A stretch of 64,000 nucleotides of DNA, from contig NC_054878.1 of assembly GCF_018320785.1 (NCBI RefSeq), positions 45,317,429 through 45,381,428 on the forward strand. Direction: 5' to 3'. The DNA is from Cheilinus undulatus (lineage: Eukaryota > Chordata > Actinopteri > Labriformes > Labridae). The position numbers were made by a program, and so were the translations under genes. Positions 20,865-35,800 of the stretch are shown piece after piece; positions within the stretch are counted from its first letter, which is position 1; the number at the start of each line of letters is the position of its first letter. A model generated the notes under the pieces. The model did not search any database. It was not told where the DNA came from and saw nothing but the letters and a program-made list of their open reading frames with translations.

Positions 20865-23800
20865 GTGAGTGCACAGCAAACACGCACACAAACTAGGGTC
20901 GTCACGATACCAGAATCTGGTATCAAACTTTGATAGCAAAAGTCAAACCATGTTTGATAAAAATGTTGGAATTTTCTTGTTTTTCTTGCAGGAAATTGTG
21001 GACAAAATCCTTCACACTGTCTCAACAGCAGAGACATTTCAGAGCTGAAACATTGTTGACCCCTTTCTCCCCCAGTATTTGGCAGTTTCTTATTTTTAAT
21101 AATCTAAAGTTGAAGGCAAGCATCAGCCCTCTGTCTCAGTTGCATTATTACATTTCAGTACTAACCTGGCATGCCACAGACCGTTTCACATCTCCATGGG
21201 ATACTGTCCCACACCTATTTTGGTTACTACCTTTAGTTGTGATAGGGAAGGGCAGAACTTTTGCAAAAGGGTGATTGGACAAAGATTCCGCCTGTCCCGT
21301 TCACTATGGGCCAATCAGAGCTGCAAAGCATCCACTGTAGTCAGTGAAGCAGCTCCAGAGAATCAACTCAACACAGTAACTGCTGTAGTTTCTAGTCGGT
21401 AAATTCTACTCTGGTTAGGAGAAGAGTAAAAACACCTTTTCCACCAAGAAAAACTTTCAGTTTCACTCTTTTTCAAATTAAGAAACTTGTCCAGTTCTGA
21501 TTGAACTGCTGCTACAGCTGCATCTATGCTAATCTCGTCACAGGCCGCCATTGTTTACAAGCTTGCAGTGCAGCTAAACCAAGCCTGTAGCTACCGCCGC
21601 ATTCCCCTCAAATGATGAGGATTGGTCCGACTAGACACAAACTTTTCAGATTGGAGCTTTGCCATGCAAATGGAATACGGCCAAGCCATCAGATTTGTGA
21701 AGATATTTCAGTATCAGAAGGTTGCCAACATCTCAGTACCAGAATTTTGGAATTTCAATACTAGTCAAAACCAAAAATATGGATACCTTTTCAATGCCTC
21801 TGCAACAGAAATGATCTTGAGACTCAAAACTGCTGGTTTTTCCTTTATTTCAGACATTTAAAAGAGACAAAACAGAAAACATGACAAAATGTAACTAAAG
21901 GCAAAAAACGTTAACAGGCGCATCTTTATGAGACCATAAAGAGACTTCATCAAACACTTCACAGACCAGTGAATTAAACCGTTATGGAGGATAGAGGCTA
22001 TGACAGAGGGCCTGGCGTACAGGCACATAGCGGGCAGAAAAAGGCATCATCAGTCAAACTGAGTCCTGGATCTTCCTTTACGTCTGTGCAGAGGTGTCGA
22101 TGTATTTCTGACTTCTTTAACCGCTGTAAAACAATCAGGAAATAACATCTCTCTCTGTGTCACTGCTCTGTTTTAACAACAGGACACCATCGCCTCCTCT
22201 CTCTCTGCTCACAGTAGCTTTGGGTAGAAATACAAACGTTTATGTCCAAATCTTCATCAGGGCGGCTCCTGGACTGGGACTGCCACTTGATGAGGTTGCC
22301 TCTGGTTGCCACCTTGACAAAGACTTGGATAACCATGACCTGGATGAATGAGAACCTATGATATTGTATTGTTTAAAGTATGTGGTATCAAAAAAGTACC
22401 CAAGTATTAACCATTTTGACAACCTTACACACTGTCCCCTATAACTGGGCAATTTATTTATTTTTCATTAGCTAGGAATTGTAGGCAGACTCCAGCTCAT
22501 GTCAGTTCGGGGTGGGACAAAATATTGTTAAAAAAATGTTAAAGATGCAATATTGCCATGAGCTTCTGAGCATAAAGTTCATTTTCCTAATTTTCCATGT
22601 TTTAATCCGCCAGTGTTTGATTCATGCAAAGGTTGGAGTGTTTAACTTTAGCTACCTTCATGAAACACCTGCTGTGTAATGTGTTCACGTTGACACCTTC
22701 AGACAGTCTGTTTCCAGCAGCAGCACCACCGCCTGTGTTTGAAGATGTTAAAGAGTGAAGACAGAACTCGTGTCCAGACCTCATTTGACCTCATTTAAAA
22801 AGGGCTCCCTGTTTAGACACGCTCGTACTCACTCCTCACATGATGGCACTGCTGCATGCTATGGTAAAGTCAAACTGTAACAGCTCATAATAATGGTAAT
22901 GCACAGCTCAAAACCGCTCCTAACTTCTTTCTACCCGTGGATATATACTGGACACTACGCTGTAACAAAACCAGCCATTGTGATCAGGAACAATAATTCT
23001 ATACAGCCTAGCTTTACTGGTTTAAAGCACACAGAATATTACCAGATCCTTTCTGTTATTGATTATTTTAAAACATCTCCTGAGTTGGAAGTTTAGACAA
23101 CCTTTTTTAAAGGATTCCTCTTGTGCACACCTGACTCATGAAATAGATAAACACTCTAAGACAGGACAGTTGATGGTTGTTAACTTAAAAATCCAAATGA
23201 GCTATGTCAGCTCTATTTTACTGAGCTTATAGGGCAGATTCAGGGCCTATAAAAGTATTCACCCCCTTGGCTTTTTCTGCTTTTTTAATGATTTTATAAA
23301 TCAAACATGGCCAATATCATTTGTCTCTTATGACAAAAAAATCCTCTTTAATGTCAGATTAAAAACAGATTTCTATAAAGTAATGCCAAATAATAGAAAA
23401 ATGTCATGTAAAGTAGGTGACTGCATAAATATTCTCCCCCTTCAAGTCAGTATTTTGTAGATACATTAAGTCTCATCAGGCTTGGACAACCGCGCTCTGG
23501 CCGTGGTTCACCATAAGGTCAGGGGTCAGGCTAATTGCTGGAGTGCTTATCTAATTTTCACTTTAACCTGATGCAGCAGGAACAAACATCTCACCTGCTG
23601 AAGGTGTGTTGTAATTCATATTTCACTCATCTTTAGTCCTGGTCAAGAAAAAAATAAGTTCCTGTACTTTCTTCTCACACAATCCCAGAACCAATTTAGG
23701 CAATATGGAGCAAAAATCATGTCTTAGTGATAATTTAGCTGAATGGCAATACATGATTTATATTTAAATATTTTTAATCTCCAAGAAATAGCAAAAACAG

Positions 23801-26800
23801 TCACCTCAAATGTCCCATGGTCACTTTTTTAACAGCAAGCTGATCATTGTCAACATGGACATAAAAAATTACATAAAAACAAACTATATGTTTGCGGGAA
23901 GACACACTATTAAATAATAAAGCCCCTTAAATAAAATATGAAAAATGAAATGCTATTTCCCCACTACACTCAGCATTTGAAATAGATAATTTTGTGGTCA
24001 ATAAGCCTATTACTGTTAGTGATTCATAGTCCTAGTAGTCCTGACTTTCTCTTCATGATTCCCTACTCTATCCTGCCCTCTCCAAATAATGCCTCCGTAT
24101 ATCCAGGCTCTTTGTCTTTGTCAGTGAGTCAGCTGTTCTTTAAACAAAACTACAGCCCTTGATCCTTTGACCAACAGTCTGTTGATCATTTTGAATACCG
24201 TTATTGGATATTGTTTGTGTTGATGTCTCGTTCAGCGGCAGTACGAACAGGTGTCACTGTCCAGAATAGGTGAACGATTTAATCTCTGGTTTCCCTCCAA
24301 CAGTGCCAGGTGAGTTCACCTGGATTCGTGTACAGATAAAAACGTCATGGTACACAGTGGGAAGAGCACCGTACGCCACAGAATGCATCCATTTAGATGC
24401 TGTCATGAATCATTAAAGCTGCCAGCTGTGGAGAGGACAGGAGAGCATACTGGCAACTAATGAGAAGTGCTGGTACACTGGAAGAAGTCCAGGTATGCCA
24501 AGGGGCAAAATTTAGAAGTGGCGGTACTGCATACCGATGCATTACAGCCCACGTAAAGCACTGGTCCTGGTTTTTTAAAAGAAGCAGACTGTGGCTTTGT
24601 CCCTCTCAAAGCAGCCACAGTTCAATCAAAATAAAAGCCTCCAGTGCAAAACATCATTGAAGACCTTTAGTTTAAAGTGACTGAAGAGTTAAAGGATAAG
24701 AAAATTAAACAGACATGTTAACTCTAAACTGTCTCTCCTGACATAAATGTGTTTGTTAACTGGTGAGTTGCACCATAGCAGCATAGCAGAGATTATTTCC
24801 AGTCAGGCTGTAGTATTATTTAAATTGAGAGGATCGTATTTCTCCTGAGTGGGCGTGGCTTCAGCTCATTTGACCGACACACCCACACCATCCTGGAGCA
24901 GATTTTACTGCATAACTTTTCATGATTTTGAAGCTTAATTTTATAAACTTAGATGTTTTCGTGACTGAAATTTGGCATGGTTGGTCATAACACACTGGCC
25001 TGTCATACAACAAACCAAAAATATAGATTTTTTTTTTTGCATTACTTCGGAGGGACTTTAAAAATTAAAAATATTCCATTTGAATTGTCATGGAAGATGG
25101 GTTTAGAGAAGCAGTGAATAAAAATACTCAAGTCCACCCAGATTTAAATAAAGAATGCATGAAAAATGATGCTTTAATAATCTTGTTTTGTTTAGATTTT
25201 TAATCCCCTCTCGGTCTGAAATGCTGAGAAAGGAAGGAGAACACAACAGTTTCAAAGGCGACGATTCATGAAGGATATAATCTCGTCCTTGGGTCATGAA
25301 ACTGTCGTAAGTTTCTGAATTGATCCACGAGTCCTTTGGCTCTGTCAGGAATGTGACTGTCCTCGAACCTCGGGCTGTTTTCTGCTGATTTTCCTCGCCA
25401 TGTCTCAGCTTCTCTGATTCGTCTCAGTGGATTTATCCACAACAAAGACTCAGGGTGAGGATGCGCGTGGTGTCGGTTCTAATGAGAGCAGGTAAAGGTT
25501 TTTTTCATTTTTAGCTTGCAGAATGTCGTCAGAGCTAAATTTACTCCTCGCTCCGATCATTTTTAGCTTCCTCTCATTAAAACTGAAGTCTGAATACAAG
25601 GAGACATTCACAGATGGTGACTTTCTGAAGGATATGCTCCTTTTTCATCACATTTCACAGACTTAACACGCTCTGAAGCAAAAAACCCCAACATAAATTC
25701 ACAAATAAACACCTAAGATGTGATTTTTTTTTTAATCTTTCATATCACAGAGTCATGATGTAAATCTTATTCTCAAGGACGTCTGGAGGTTTCTTTTTGT
25801 CCTCCCACATTTCTCTCAGAAACTTCCACAACACAGCAACCCCGGAGTTTCCCGTTGCCTTGGTAACTGCAGCTTGTGTCACTACGGTAACAGCAGGAGA
25901 TTGAAAGATGGGAAGGACTGAAAGTAAAAGTCAGGCCATGGGTTTTATTCCTCCTTTACAGGCTGAAGGAAAAATCTGTTTTTCTGTGTCACAAACTACG
26001 TCAAAACCAACAGTCATTTTAGTTAATTTGGAAAAGACTACGTTTTATTTTGAAAGGAACAGATGCCAATCTGAGGTCCAAAAACGCACAAAATGAAGAT
26101 GAAGTGTCAGGAAATTACACCAATCCCAAAAAAAGTTGGGGCGCTGTGTAAAATCTCATAAACCCATCTTTTATTCACAATAGAACATAATCAACATATC
26201 TGATGTTAAAACTGAGACATTTTAAAATTTCATGAAAAATATGAGCTCATTTTGAAGGCAGCAACACATCTCAAAAGAATAGGGACGGGGCAACAAAGGG
26301 CTGCAGAAGCTTGCATCTCTGATGGTATGGGGTTGCATTAGTGCCTATGGCGTAGGCAGCTCTGGAAAGGAAGTATCAATGCTGAGAAGCAGAGAGAGGT
26401 TTTAGAGCCAAATATGCTCCCATCCAGACAACGTCTCTTTCAGGGAAGGTCTTGACTGTTTCAGCAAGACGATGCCAAATCACATACACTATATTGCCAA
26501 AAGTATTCGCTCACCTGCCTTGACTTGCATATGAACTTGAACTTGATATGAACAGCTTCAGCTCTTCTGGGAAGGCTTTCCACAAGGTTTAGGAGTGTGT
26601 TTATGGGAATTTTTGACCATTCTTCCAGAGGTGCATTTGTGAGGTCACACACTGATGTTGGACCAGAAAGCCTGGCTCTCAGTCTCCGCTCTAATTCAAC
26701 CCAAAGGTGTTCTGTCGGGTTGAGGTCACGACTCTGTGCAGGCCAGTTAAGTTCACCCACACCAAACTCTCTCCTCCATGTCTTTATGGACCTTGCTTTG

Positions 26801-29800
26801 TGCACTGGTGCACAGTCATGTTGGAACAGGAAGGGGCCATCCCCAAACTGTTCCCACAAAGTTGGGAGCATGGAATTGTCCAAAATCTCTTAGTATGCTG
26901 AAGCATTCAGAGTTCCTTTCACTGGAAGTAAGGGGCCAAGCCCAGCTCCTGAAAAACAACCCCACACCATAATCCCCCCTCTGGATCCCCTCCACCAAAC
27001 TTTACACTTGGCACAATGCAGTCAGACAAGTACCGTTCTCCTGGCAACCTCCAAACCCAGAGTCGTCCATTGCCAGATGATTGCCAGATGGAGAAGCACG
27101 ATTCATCACTACAGAGAACGCGTCTCCACTGCTCTAGAGTCCAGTGTCGGCGTGCTTTGCATCGCTACATCCGACGCTTTGCATTGCACTTGGTGATGTA
27201 TGGCCTGGATGCAGCTGCTCGGCCATGGAAACCCATTCCATGAAGCTCTCTACCACTGTTCTTGAGCTAATCTGAAGGCCACATGAAGTTTGGAGGTGTG
27301 TAGCCATTGACTCTGCAGAAAGTTGGCGACCTCTGCGCACTGTGCACCTCAGAATCCACTGACCCCGCTCCGTCATTTTACATGGCCTACCACTTGGTGG
27401 CTGAGTTGCTGTCATTCCCGATCGCTTCCACTTTGTTATAATACCACTGACAGTTGACTGAGGAATATTTAGGAGCGAGGAAATTTCATGACTGGACTTG
27501 TTGCACAGTTGGCATCCTATCACAGTACCACACTGGAACTCACTGAGCTCCTGAGAGTGACCCATTCTTTCACAAATGTTTGTAGAAACAGTCTGCACGC
27601 CTAGGTGCTTGATTTTATACACCTGTGGCCATGGAAGTGACTGGAACACCTGATTTCAATGATTTGGATGGGTGAGTGAATACTTTTGGCAATATAGTCT
27701 ACCACATCACCACAACAGCATGGCTTCACATGGCTTCATAAACATGGCCCTGTCCCTACTTTTTTGACTCTCATGGCATTCTGATTATATTTACATTTTA
27801 CACAGCACTCCAACTTTTTGAAACTGAGGATTGTACATGTATGAAGTAGCATGATCCACTTCCTGTTTTTGATCCTTGTTTTAGGAAGATCCAGGAGCAT
27901 CTAGTTGGTCTACCTCTGTCCACTGACCAGAGCAGTGCCAGCCCATTCAGGGCTTTACATGCCAACAACAAAGCTTTAACGTCAGCCCTGCCTGGTCTTC
28001 TAATGAGTATTTTTCTGTCTTTGCACCCTCAGCTGCCCCTTCTTGGCGTCCAACCTGACCCCGGCCATCCCGGCAGTAGGCGGCGTCCTCTTCGTCTTTG
28101 TGATGGGGATGCTCTTCAGGGCGAGCTTCACTGACCCTGGCGTTCTTCCTAGAGCGACACCAGACGAGGCTGCTGATCTGGAACGACAAATTGGTAAATA
28201 AAACACACAAAAACAATGGCTGTTCAATGAGTGGAAAAAGCCTAACTCAGCTATGGTGTGCTTAAAAGGACAATATATACGCAGACAGCCCTTGTATTTA
28301 TATATCATGGTAATAGATATAAAGATTAATGAACAAGATCTTAGAGAGGTGACTTGTTTGATACAAAGATTAAAAAAAGCTATAAAAACTCAAGGCTTTC
28401 TAATGATCGGGTTTCATAATCCAGATATTTGACCTTTCTTCTCTTTTGAATCTCTTCGGCTTTCATCATCTCTGAAGGTTTTTTATTCTTTTCAGAAAAT
28501 CATCTGCAGAATAATTTCACTAATGATGCTGAGTCATTACAGGAAGACGCTCACCGCCTCCTCCATCAATACGTGTGAATGCGTCTTCAATCTCATGTCA
28601 TTTCTTCAGACCTCCGCTCTGTCAGAAACGTCTCAGCCAATCGCTCGTTTCCACAGAAACTGAGCATCACTGGCGTTTCTCTCTCGTCTATATTTGGACG
28701 CCTCTTATCATTTTTTGTTTATTTCTTTATTTATATATTTTTTATCGGTGGAGAAATTATGTGAGGAGGGATGGAGCTGTCAATCACAGCAGAGCCCGGG
28801 TCTGGAGAATGACCAAATAAAGAAGAAGAAGAGGAAGGATGTTAAGCACGCTGAGCCCTGCCTGCTGATGTAGAGGACACAGAAATCGAGGGCAGTTATT
28901 TTTTACCATGTTTTGTTTGCTGGTGGTGGTCAGGAATGTATTCTGTGACGTACCGCTTGAATCAACATCCCACTTCCTGTCTGACAAACAAAACAAAAGA
29001 CATACAAGACCCTCAAACATTCAACAAGTTGAGCCTCGCACACATTTAAAAGATTCTTAGAAACGTAGCTAATTATTAAAATGTTAGAGACCCACAAATG
29101 ACAAGAAATTCAATAGTTTTGTTTTTGTAGTGAGTGGTGCAAATCAAGATGACCAACTCAGAAAGGCAAAGACTTAACAGGTTCAATCAACGACAGCCAG
29201 AGTCTACACTCTCAGAACAAGAAATGCCACACAGTTAAATGTTACTTTAAACAAGCTAAATGTGGCTAGCAGTTAGCACCCTGCTAACCTGTCAGTGGGT
29301 AAACAAATAGAATGTGACTAGCTGTTAGCTACCTGCTACATCCATTGATGAGTAAATGAGCTAAATGTGATTAGCTGTTAGCTACCTGATAAACCAACAG
29401 ACAAATAAACAAGCTTCATGTGTCTTAGCTACCTAATATGCCTAGCTACTACTTTCCTCGAATTAAATTGCCTAGCTGTTAGCTATCTGCAACTTCCACT
29501 GATGAGTTAATGAACTAAATTTTGAAAGCCGCTAGCTAGCTGCTGCATATATTGAAGAAGCAAACAAGCTCATTGTGGCTTGCTGTAAGCTACCTGCTAA
29601 CCCGTTGGCTAAGTGGGACTAGCTGTTAGCTTCCTGCTACATAGTAAATACGGCAAGTTGTAGCAGGAAACTAACAGCCATTGATGAGTAAAACAAGCTA
29701 AATTTGGCTAGCTGTTAGCTACCTGATATTTACATTGATGAGTAAACAAGCTAAATGTTGGCTAGCAGTTAGCTACCTACAAATCGATTAATGGGTAAAC

Positions 29801-32800
29801 AAACAGAATGGGCATGGCTGGGAGCCATCTGGTTCAAAGTAAATTGCCTTGCTTTAAGTTATCTGTTACTTCCATTGATGAGTAAACAAGCTAAATGTTG
29901 GTTTACATGGCCTCATGAACCAATGTTATATTATCCAGGTGTACACCTGGATAATAAGTTGGACTGGTCTAAAAATGTAGACTTCATCTACAAAAAAAGG
30001 GGCAGAGCTGCCTCTTTTGCCTGAGAAGACTCCGATCAATAGACATCTGCAGTAAGGTGCTGCAGATGTTTTATCAGTCTGTGGGGGCAAGTGTTCTGGT
30101 TCATGCTGCAGTCTGCTGGGGAGGCAGTGTAAAACACAAGGATGCAAGGCGTCTGAACAAACTGGTGAAAAAAGCTGGCTCTGTGGTCAGAATCAAGTTG
30201 AACTCATTGGAGGATGAGGTGGAGAGACGCACAGTTAAGAAGGTGGAGGCCATTCTGAGGAACATGGATCATCCACGTCATATCTCCCTAAATGACCAAA
30301 GAAACAACGGTGGTGGACGGCTCCTATCTCTGCGCTGCAGGACAGAAAGATTTAGAAGATCTTTCATTCCATCAGCAATTAGACTTTACAATTCTACCGT
30401 AAACAGATGAGAGAGACTCCAGACAGTTGAATTTCCCTGCGTGGATAAATAAAGTTATTGTATTGTATTGTATTGTAAATGTGACTAGCTGTTAGCTACA
30501 TGCTAAAACAACAGATGAATAAACAAGCTGAATGTGGCAAGCTGTTAGCTACCTGCTACATCCATTGATGAGTTAATGAACTAAATTTGGATAGCCACTA
30601 GCTACCGGCTACATATATTAAAGCGCAAAGAAGCTAAATATGGCTTGCTGTTAGCTAATTGCTCACCTGTTAATGGTTAAACAAGCCAACTGTGGTTTGC
30701 TGTTTGCTACCTGCTACACCATCAATGAGTATAATGTGGCTAGTTGGTAGCTACCTATTATAAAGTAAATACGGCAAGTTGTAGCTTCCTGCTTTATCCA
30801 TTGATGAGTTAACAAGTTTAATGCGACTTGCTGTTAGCTACCTGCTACGTTCATTTATGAGTAAACCCGGATCTTTCCAAGTTCAGAGTACAATCGAATG
30901 CAGCATAATTACATCTTCATTGGTGTTACAGTCATAGTGATTATTAGTTCTAAGGGTGTAATATACGGGGTAATTTTTGTACTTTAAAGTGTCAAACACT
31001 GCACATGTTGCTCATTATTATTCAGTATCTTCACTCAAACAGGTTCTTATCAAACTGTTACCATTTAGATCATGAAAATCAGTGAATATCTTGTTATATA
31101 AACTCTCACTTACCCATACTCCATAAACCATCATCAGTCCAGCTCTGCTGCAGTGTTTTTTAGAGCAAACATGAATCAAACCAGCGCTCCCTTCATGCTC
31201 TGCCGCCTGTTTGTGATGCAGCTCCACACCGAGGTGAGCGCTTCTTCCCAGGAGGCTTTGCAGCTGTAAATCCAGTCGAGTGCAGTTTATCTCTGTGAGC
31301 AGAAGTTGACTCTCTTCAAGGCTGTTGAGGATTTTATGATCCTGATTGATGAACCTCGGGAAAAACTCTGCTGCTTCCTCGTGAACAAATTAAAAACTAA
31401 TTAAGTTTGCCCTAAAGGTGGCGCCACAGGGAGGCTCGCGTTAGTGAGAAGTGATTGCCGGCGTGATCACCCTCAAGTCAAATCCATAGAAGTTTTTCAT
31501 AATTAACCTCTGATTGATGAAAAATACTCCAGGATTATTTCGAATTAACAGGAAGTAGCCCAACAGCAGTTGTTATGAGAGGGGCTTTCTGATTGGTGGG
31601 CTGGATCAAGTCAGAGAGCTAACAAAGAGTCAGGCCTGATGTATGCTTCACATCTATGCTAGAACATATGCCACTGCTCCGTATAGTCATGAACCCGACA
31701 CAATGGCCTACATATGCTGCCCTCAAAATACAAGCCCTGTGATTGGTCCACTGGGTTGCACTGGTTGACAGGGTGAGTAGTGTCTGCAGACATATTGTGT
31801 GTACTCTGCCAAGAGATAAATGGCTGAAGATGTTAATGCAATGGGTCGGTTCTGCTCGCCAGCATCCAAAAATACCAGACGTGTATTTCTATATCCATAT
31901 CTCTAGAAATATTCCCCCGGCCTCTGTCTCAGCTGATTCAGCAGCCATACTTTTATCACCTACAATGTCGCCTTTCTTCTTCTTCTTCTTTGTAGTTTCT
32001 GCAGAATATTCAACAGATTATCAGTTCAACTCTAACTGAATATGCTCAGTTTCATTGTTACCTGTAAGCAAACAAGATGCAATTAGCATCAAATTTAAAC
32101 AGTTGAGTTGCATATAGCAGAGCAATTTGGTCACACCAATGCACAACTATGTGGTGCTCACAACAGTGTGATTTCAACACATAAGCATAAAGGAGGCTTT
32201 TGAAATGTCTTTTTGGCTCATTTGAAGGTTTTTAGGGTCAAACATTTGCACAATCCTATGTGTGCGGCCCCCTGTAGGCTAAGTGCTCGCTGTTAAATTA
32301 ATTTTAAGGTTTAATACATCTAGATTAGTGTTACTCAACCCTGCTCAACCAAAGAGTCAAATTGTTAAAAAAAAATATCTTTGCAAGGGTCACAATCTAA
32401 GTGATGAAAAGTGGCAAAAATGAGTTAAAGTAGCATTAAAAATAATTTTCAAGTGGCAAAAAGTGTCAAAGAAGTGGGAAAAATGGGTGAAAATGGGCAA
32501 AGTAGGTGTAAAATAGACAAAATTGGGTGAAAAATGGCATAATGGGTGAGGAGTGACCAAAAAAATTGTTAAAGTTAGCAAAAAAGGTGAAACAGGGGCA
32601 ATAACATAGCTCAAAATGAGTGGAACGTGACTACAATGGACAAAAGGCAGGAAAAAGGTGGAAAAAAATTGGGGAAAAGTGGTATTTAATGGCAAAAAAG
32701 GGGAGAAAATGCAAACAGCAAAAAACAGGATAAAAGTGGCAATATTGAAAAAATGGGCAAAACGTTGCAAAAAGTGGCAAAAATTGACTTCTGGGTAGTT

Positions 32801-35800
32801 GAATGGAGGCTAAAGCAGTTAGCTTTAGCCAGTTTTGCCGGTTGAAAATGGCAAAAATTGTTAATGAGGGTAAAGGAAATATAAAGACAATAATATAGAT
32901 TGACAATTAAGTTTGACAGTTGAAGACTGCTGTATATGTGTGGGAAACAAACTGATTGTGACTTGCATTGGATAATTTCTGGGGTTAAAGTTTCCCTTTT
33001 TTAGGTCTTCTGGGGGAGTAATATTTAGAATTAACACATAAAAGAGCCACATGTGGCTCAAGAGCCACACGTTGAGTATCATTAGTCTAGATGTTCATAC
33101 GTCTTGCTGTGATGTTGAACTCCACTGAATCGTGTTTTTTTTTTTTTTTTTTCAGACACAGCGGGCTGCTCCAGACCACCGCCTCGCACCAGAGAGGTCC
33201 TGATCAACGGGCAGACGGTCAAACTGAAATACTGTTTCACCTGCAAGATCTTCAGACCGCCGCGAGCATCGCACTGCAGCCTGTGTGACAACTGTGTGGG
33301 TAAGTCTGACGGAGTTTGAGTAAAATCTAGGGCTGACTTCCTGTTTAGATGTAGACCTGCTTCTATAGGTAGAAGAGTTTAACAGGAACTTAACCACAGA
33401 AAAAGGAGCTTGTTATGGATTAAAAAGTAAAATAGGAAGCAGTAAAAAGGTAAATGTTTGATAATAGGGTTTAGATGACTTCTGACTTGTCCACGGAGCT
33501 CTCTGTGAATTTTTAAAGTGAAATGAGACATTCAGGAGCAGTAGTGGACTATTTGACATCTCTGTGACTGCAGCGAGACGCTGTTGAAAGAGACAATAAA
33601 TCACGTGGTTATTTACAGTTAATCGTAGGCCTTAATTAATCTCGATTCATTTGATTAATCCTGACCGCCCTCCTAAAATCATGAAGATAAAATGATTCAT
33701 GTTCCTTTCTTAAAAGAGCAAAATTCCTTTTTGATTCAACGTAGAAAAAAGGTGGGGGAGTGCTACATGGGGTCAAAGTATCCAACACTGTGTCATTAGG
33801 TTCAGGTGCTCTTCAGGAAATGGACGAAAATAGCATTTGCAAAAAGGGGAGCAATGACTTCCCTGTAAACTTATCAATAAAAGTCCATAGTACAGATGGC
33901 AGTCAGAACTGAGAATCCAAGGCACTCTGATGTAATAAAAATCCTATTAAACAGGGATAGCTACGCGTTTCAGCTCCAAAGAATCTTCATCAGGACATAA
34001 TGGGCATACAACACATGATATCTTTTTTGTACTTAAACATGTGTTTTTTTATCTGCTTTACTCAGATATTTCTAAATTTACTCTTTTAAATGTCGCCTTC
34101 ACTGCATTTATGTTTAAGTATTGTGATCACTGAACCCTTTTTTCTGCCCAAATTTAAACCTCTTTTCTCTAAATTTGACCTCACATGGGTTTAGAAACGT
34201 CTTCTTTTTAAGATAGTCAAACATAGACTGATTATGAGCAATCAATGTCACAAACCAACATTTTGCCTTTTTTGGTTTGTGGACTAAAATCCATATTTCT
34301 TGTTTTTTGTATGTTTGTCGCACTGAAATGTTTCGGATCATCAAACAAATTTTAATATAAGTCAAAGATAACCTGAGTAAATACAAAAGTCAGTTTTTAA
34401 ATTATGATTTAATTTATTAAGGGAGAAAAGCCATCCAGACCTAGCCCCCCCTCATTAAACATGAATTAACTGTGATTAACCACTTTTTTAAAAAGCTGAG
34501 TTCAGTTTGACTAACCACACCCAGGCCTGATTACTGCCAGACCTGTTGAATCCAGAAACCTTTTAAATAGAACCTGTCTGACAAAGTGAAGTAGACTAAA
34601 AGATCTCCAACACATCATGGAACCATTGAAAGAAATTCAAAAACAGATGAGAAACAAAGTCACTGACATCTATCAGTCTGAAAGAGTTACAAACCCATTT
34701 CTAAGGCTTTGAGACTCCAGATAACCACGCTGAGAGCCATTATTCACAAATAGGGAAAACTGTGAACAGTGATGAACCTTCCCAGGAGTGGCCAGTCTAC
34801 CAACATGACTCCAAGAAGAGCATGGACGACTCATCAAAGAGGTCCCAAAGAACCCAGAACAACATCTAAAGACCCGCAGGCTTCACTGACTCAGTTAAGG
34901 TCAGAGGTCATGACTCAACAATCAGAAAGAGACTGGGCAACAATGGCATCATGGGAGAGTTCCAAGGCCAAAACCCCTGCTGAGCAAAAAGAACACAAAG
35001 GCTCGTCTCACTTCTGACTAAAAACATCCTGATGATCCCAAAGACTTCTGGGAAAGTATTTTGTGGACTGACAGCATTTTATCAAAGGAATATCAGACCA
35101 ACAGTAAAACATGGTGGTAGTTGTGTGATGGTCTGGACCAGGACCTGGACCACTAGCTGTAACTGATGGAACAATGAATTCTGCTCAGAAGAGTGGGCCA
35201 ATATTCCTCCACAGTGATATCGCTAGTTGTCTGCTTGCTTGCAGTTGTTGCCACCAAGGGTGGAACAACCAGTTATCGGGTTTAGGGGGTGATGGCTTTT
35301 TCAAGTAGGGCCAGGTAGGTTTCTCAGATTCTCTTGTTTAATAATTTAAATTTGTTTCATGATCTGAAACATTTCATTGTGACAAATTTGAAAAAAAAAA
35401 TCAAGAAGGGGGGAAAGACACTATGAACTTGCCTGTTATTGGCTTAGAACTGTCTAATGTGTTGCCAGTGCAGTTCCTGGTGATTCCACTGATTCCTGCT
35501 GAATTGGTGAAATTACTGCTGCTGGACAGTAGAAGTAACACACATTACCCTTTCATATGAAGTCTATAACGGTCCCAGAGCTGATGTAGGACTTGTACTG
35601 AAGTTTTATTACAGTTAAAAAACTTTAACTGGACTCTATTCTCCCTTTTCATCTCTTAAAGCTGACATCAGGTAAAGCCCCTCTCTTTTGTTTTCCCCCT
35701 CAGAGCGATTCGACCACCACTGTCCCTGGGTGGGAAACTGCGTCGGACGGAGAAACTACCGCTTCTTCTACCTGTTCATCCTGTCGCTCTCCTTCCTCAC

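Noticed and set aside
26461-27649. Two minus-strand frames as host genes
   Set aside because: They are the two halves of a Tc1 transposase bounded by inverted repeats and TA.
30057-30410. 117-codon frame as a host gene
   Set aside because: Matches the end of LINE reverse transcriptases and ends in a LINE-type tail.
32390-32906. Phe/Pro-rich minus-strand frames of 126 and 91 codons
   Set aside because: Created by a short tandem repeat inside a hAT-like element.
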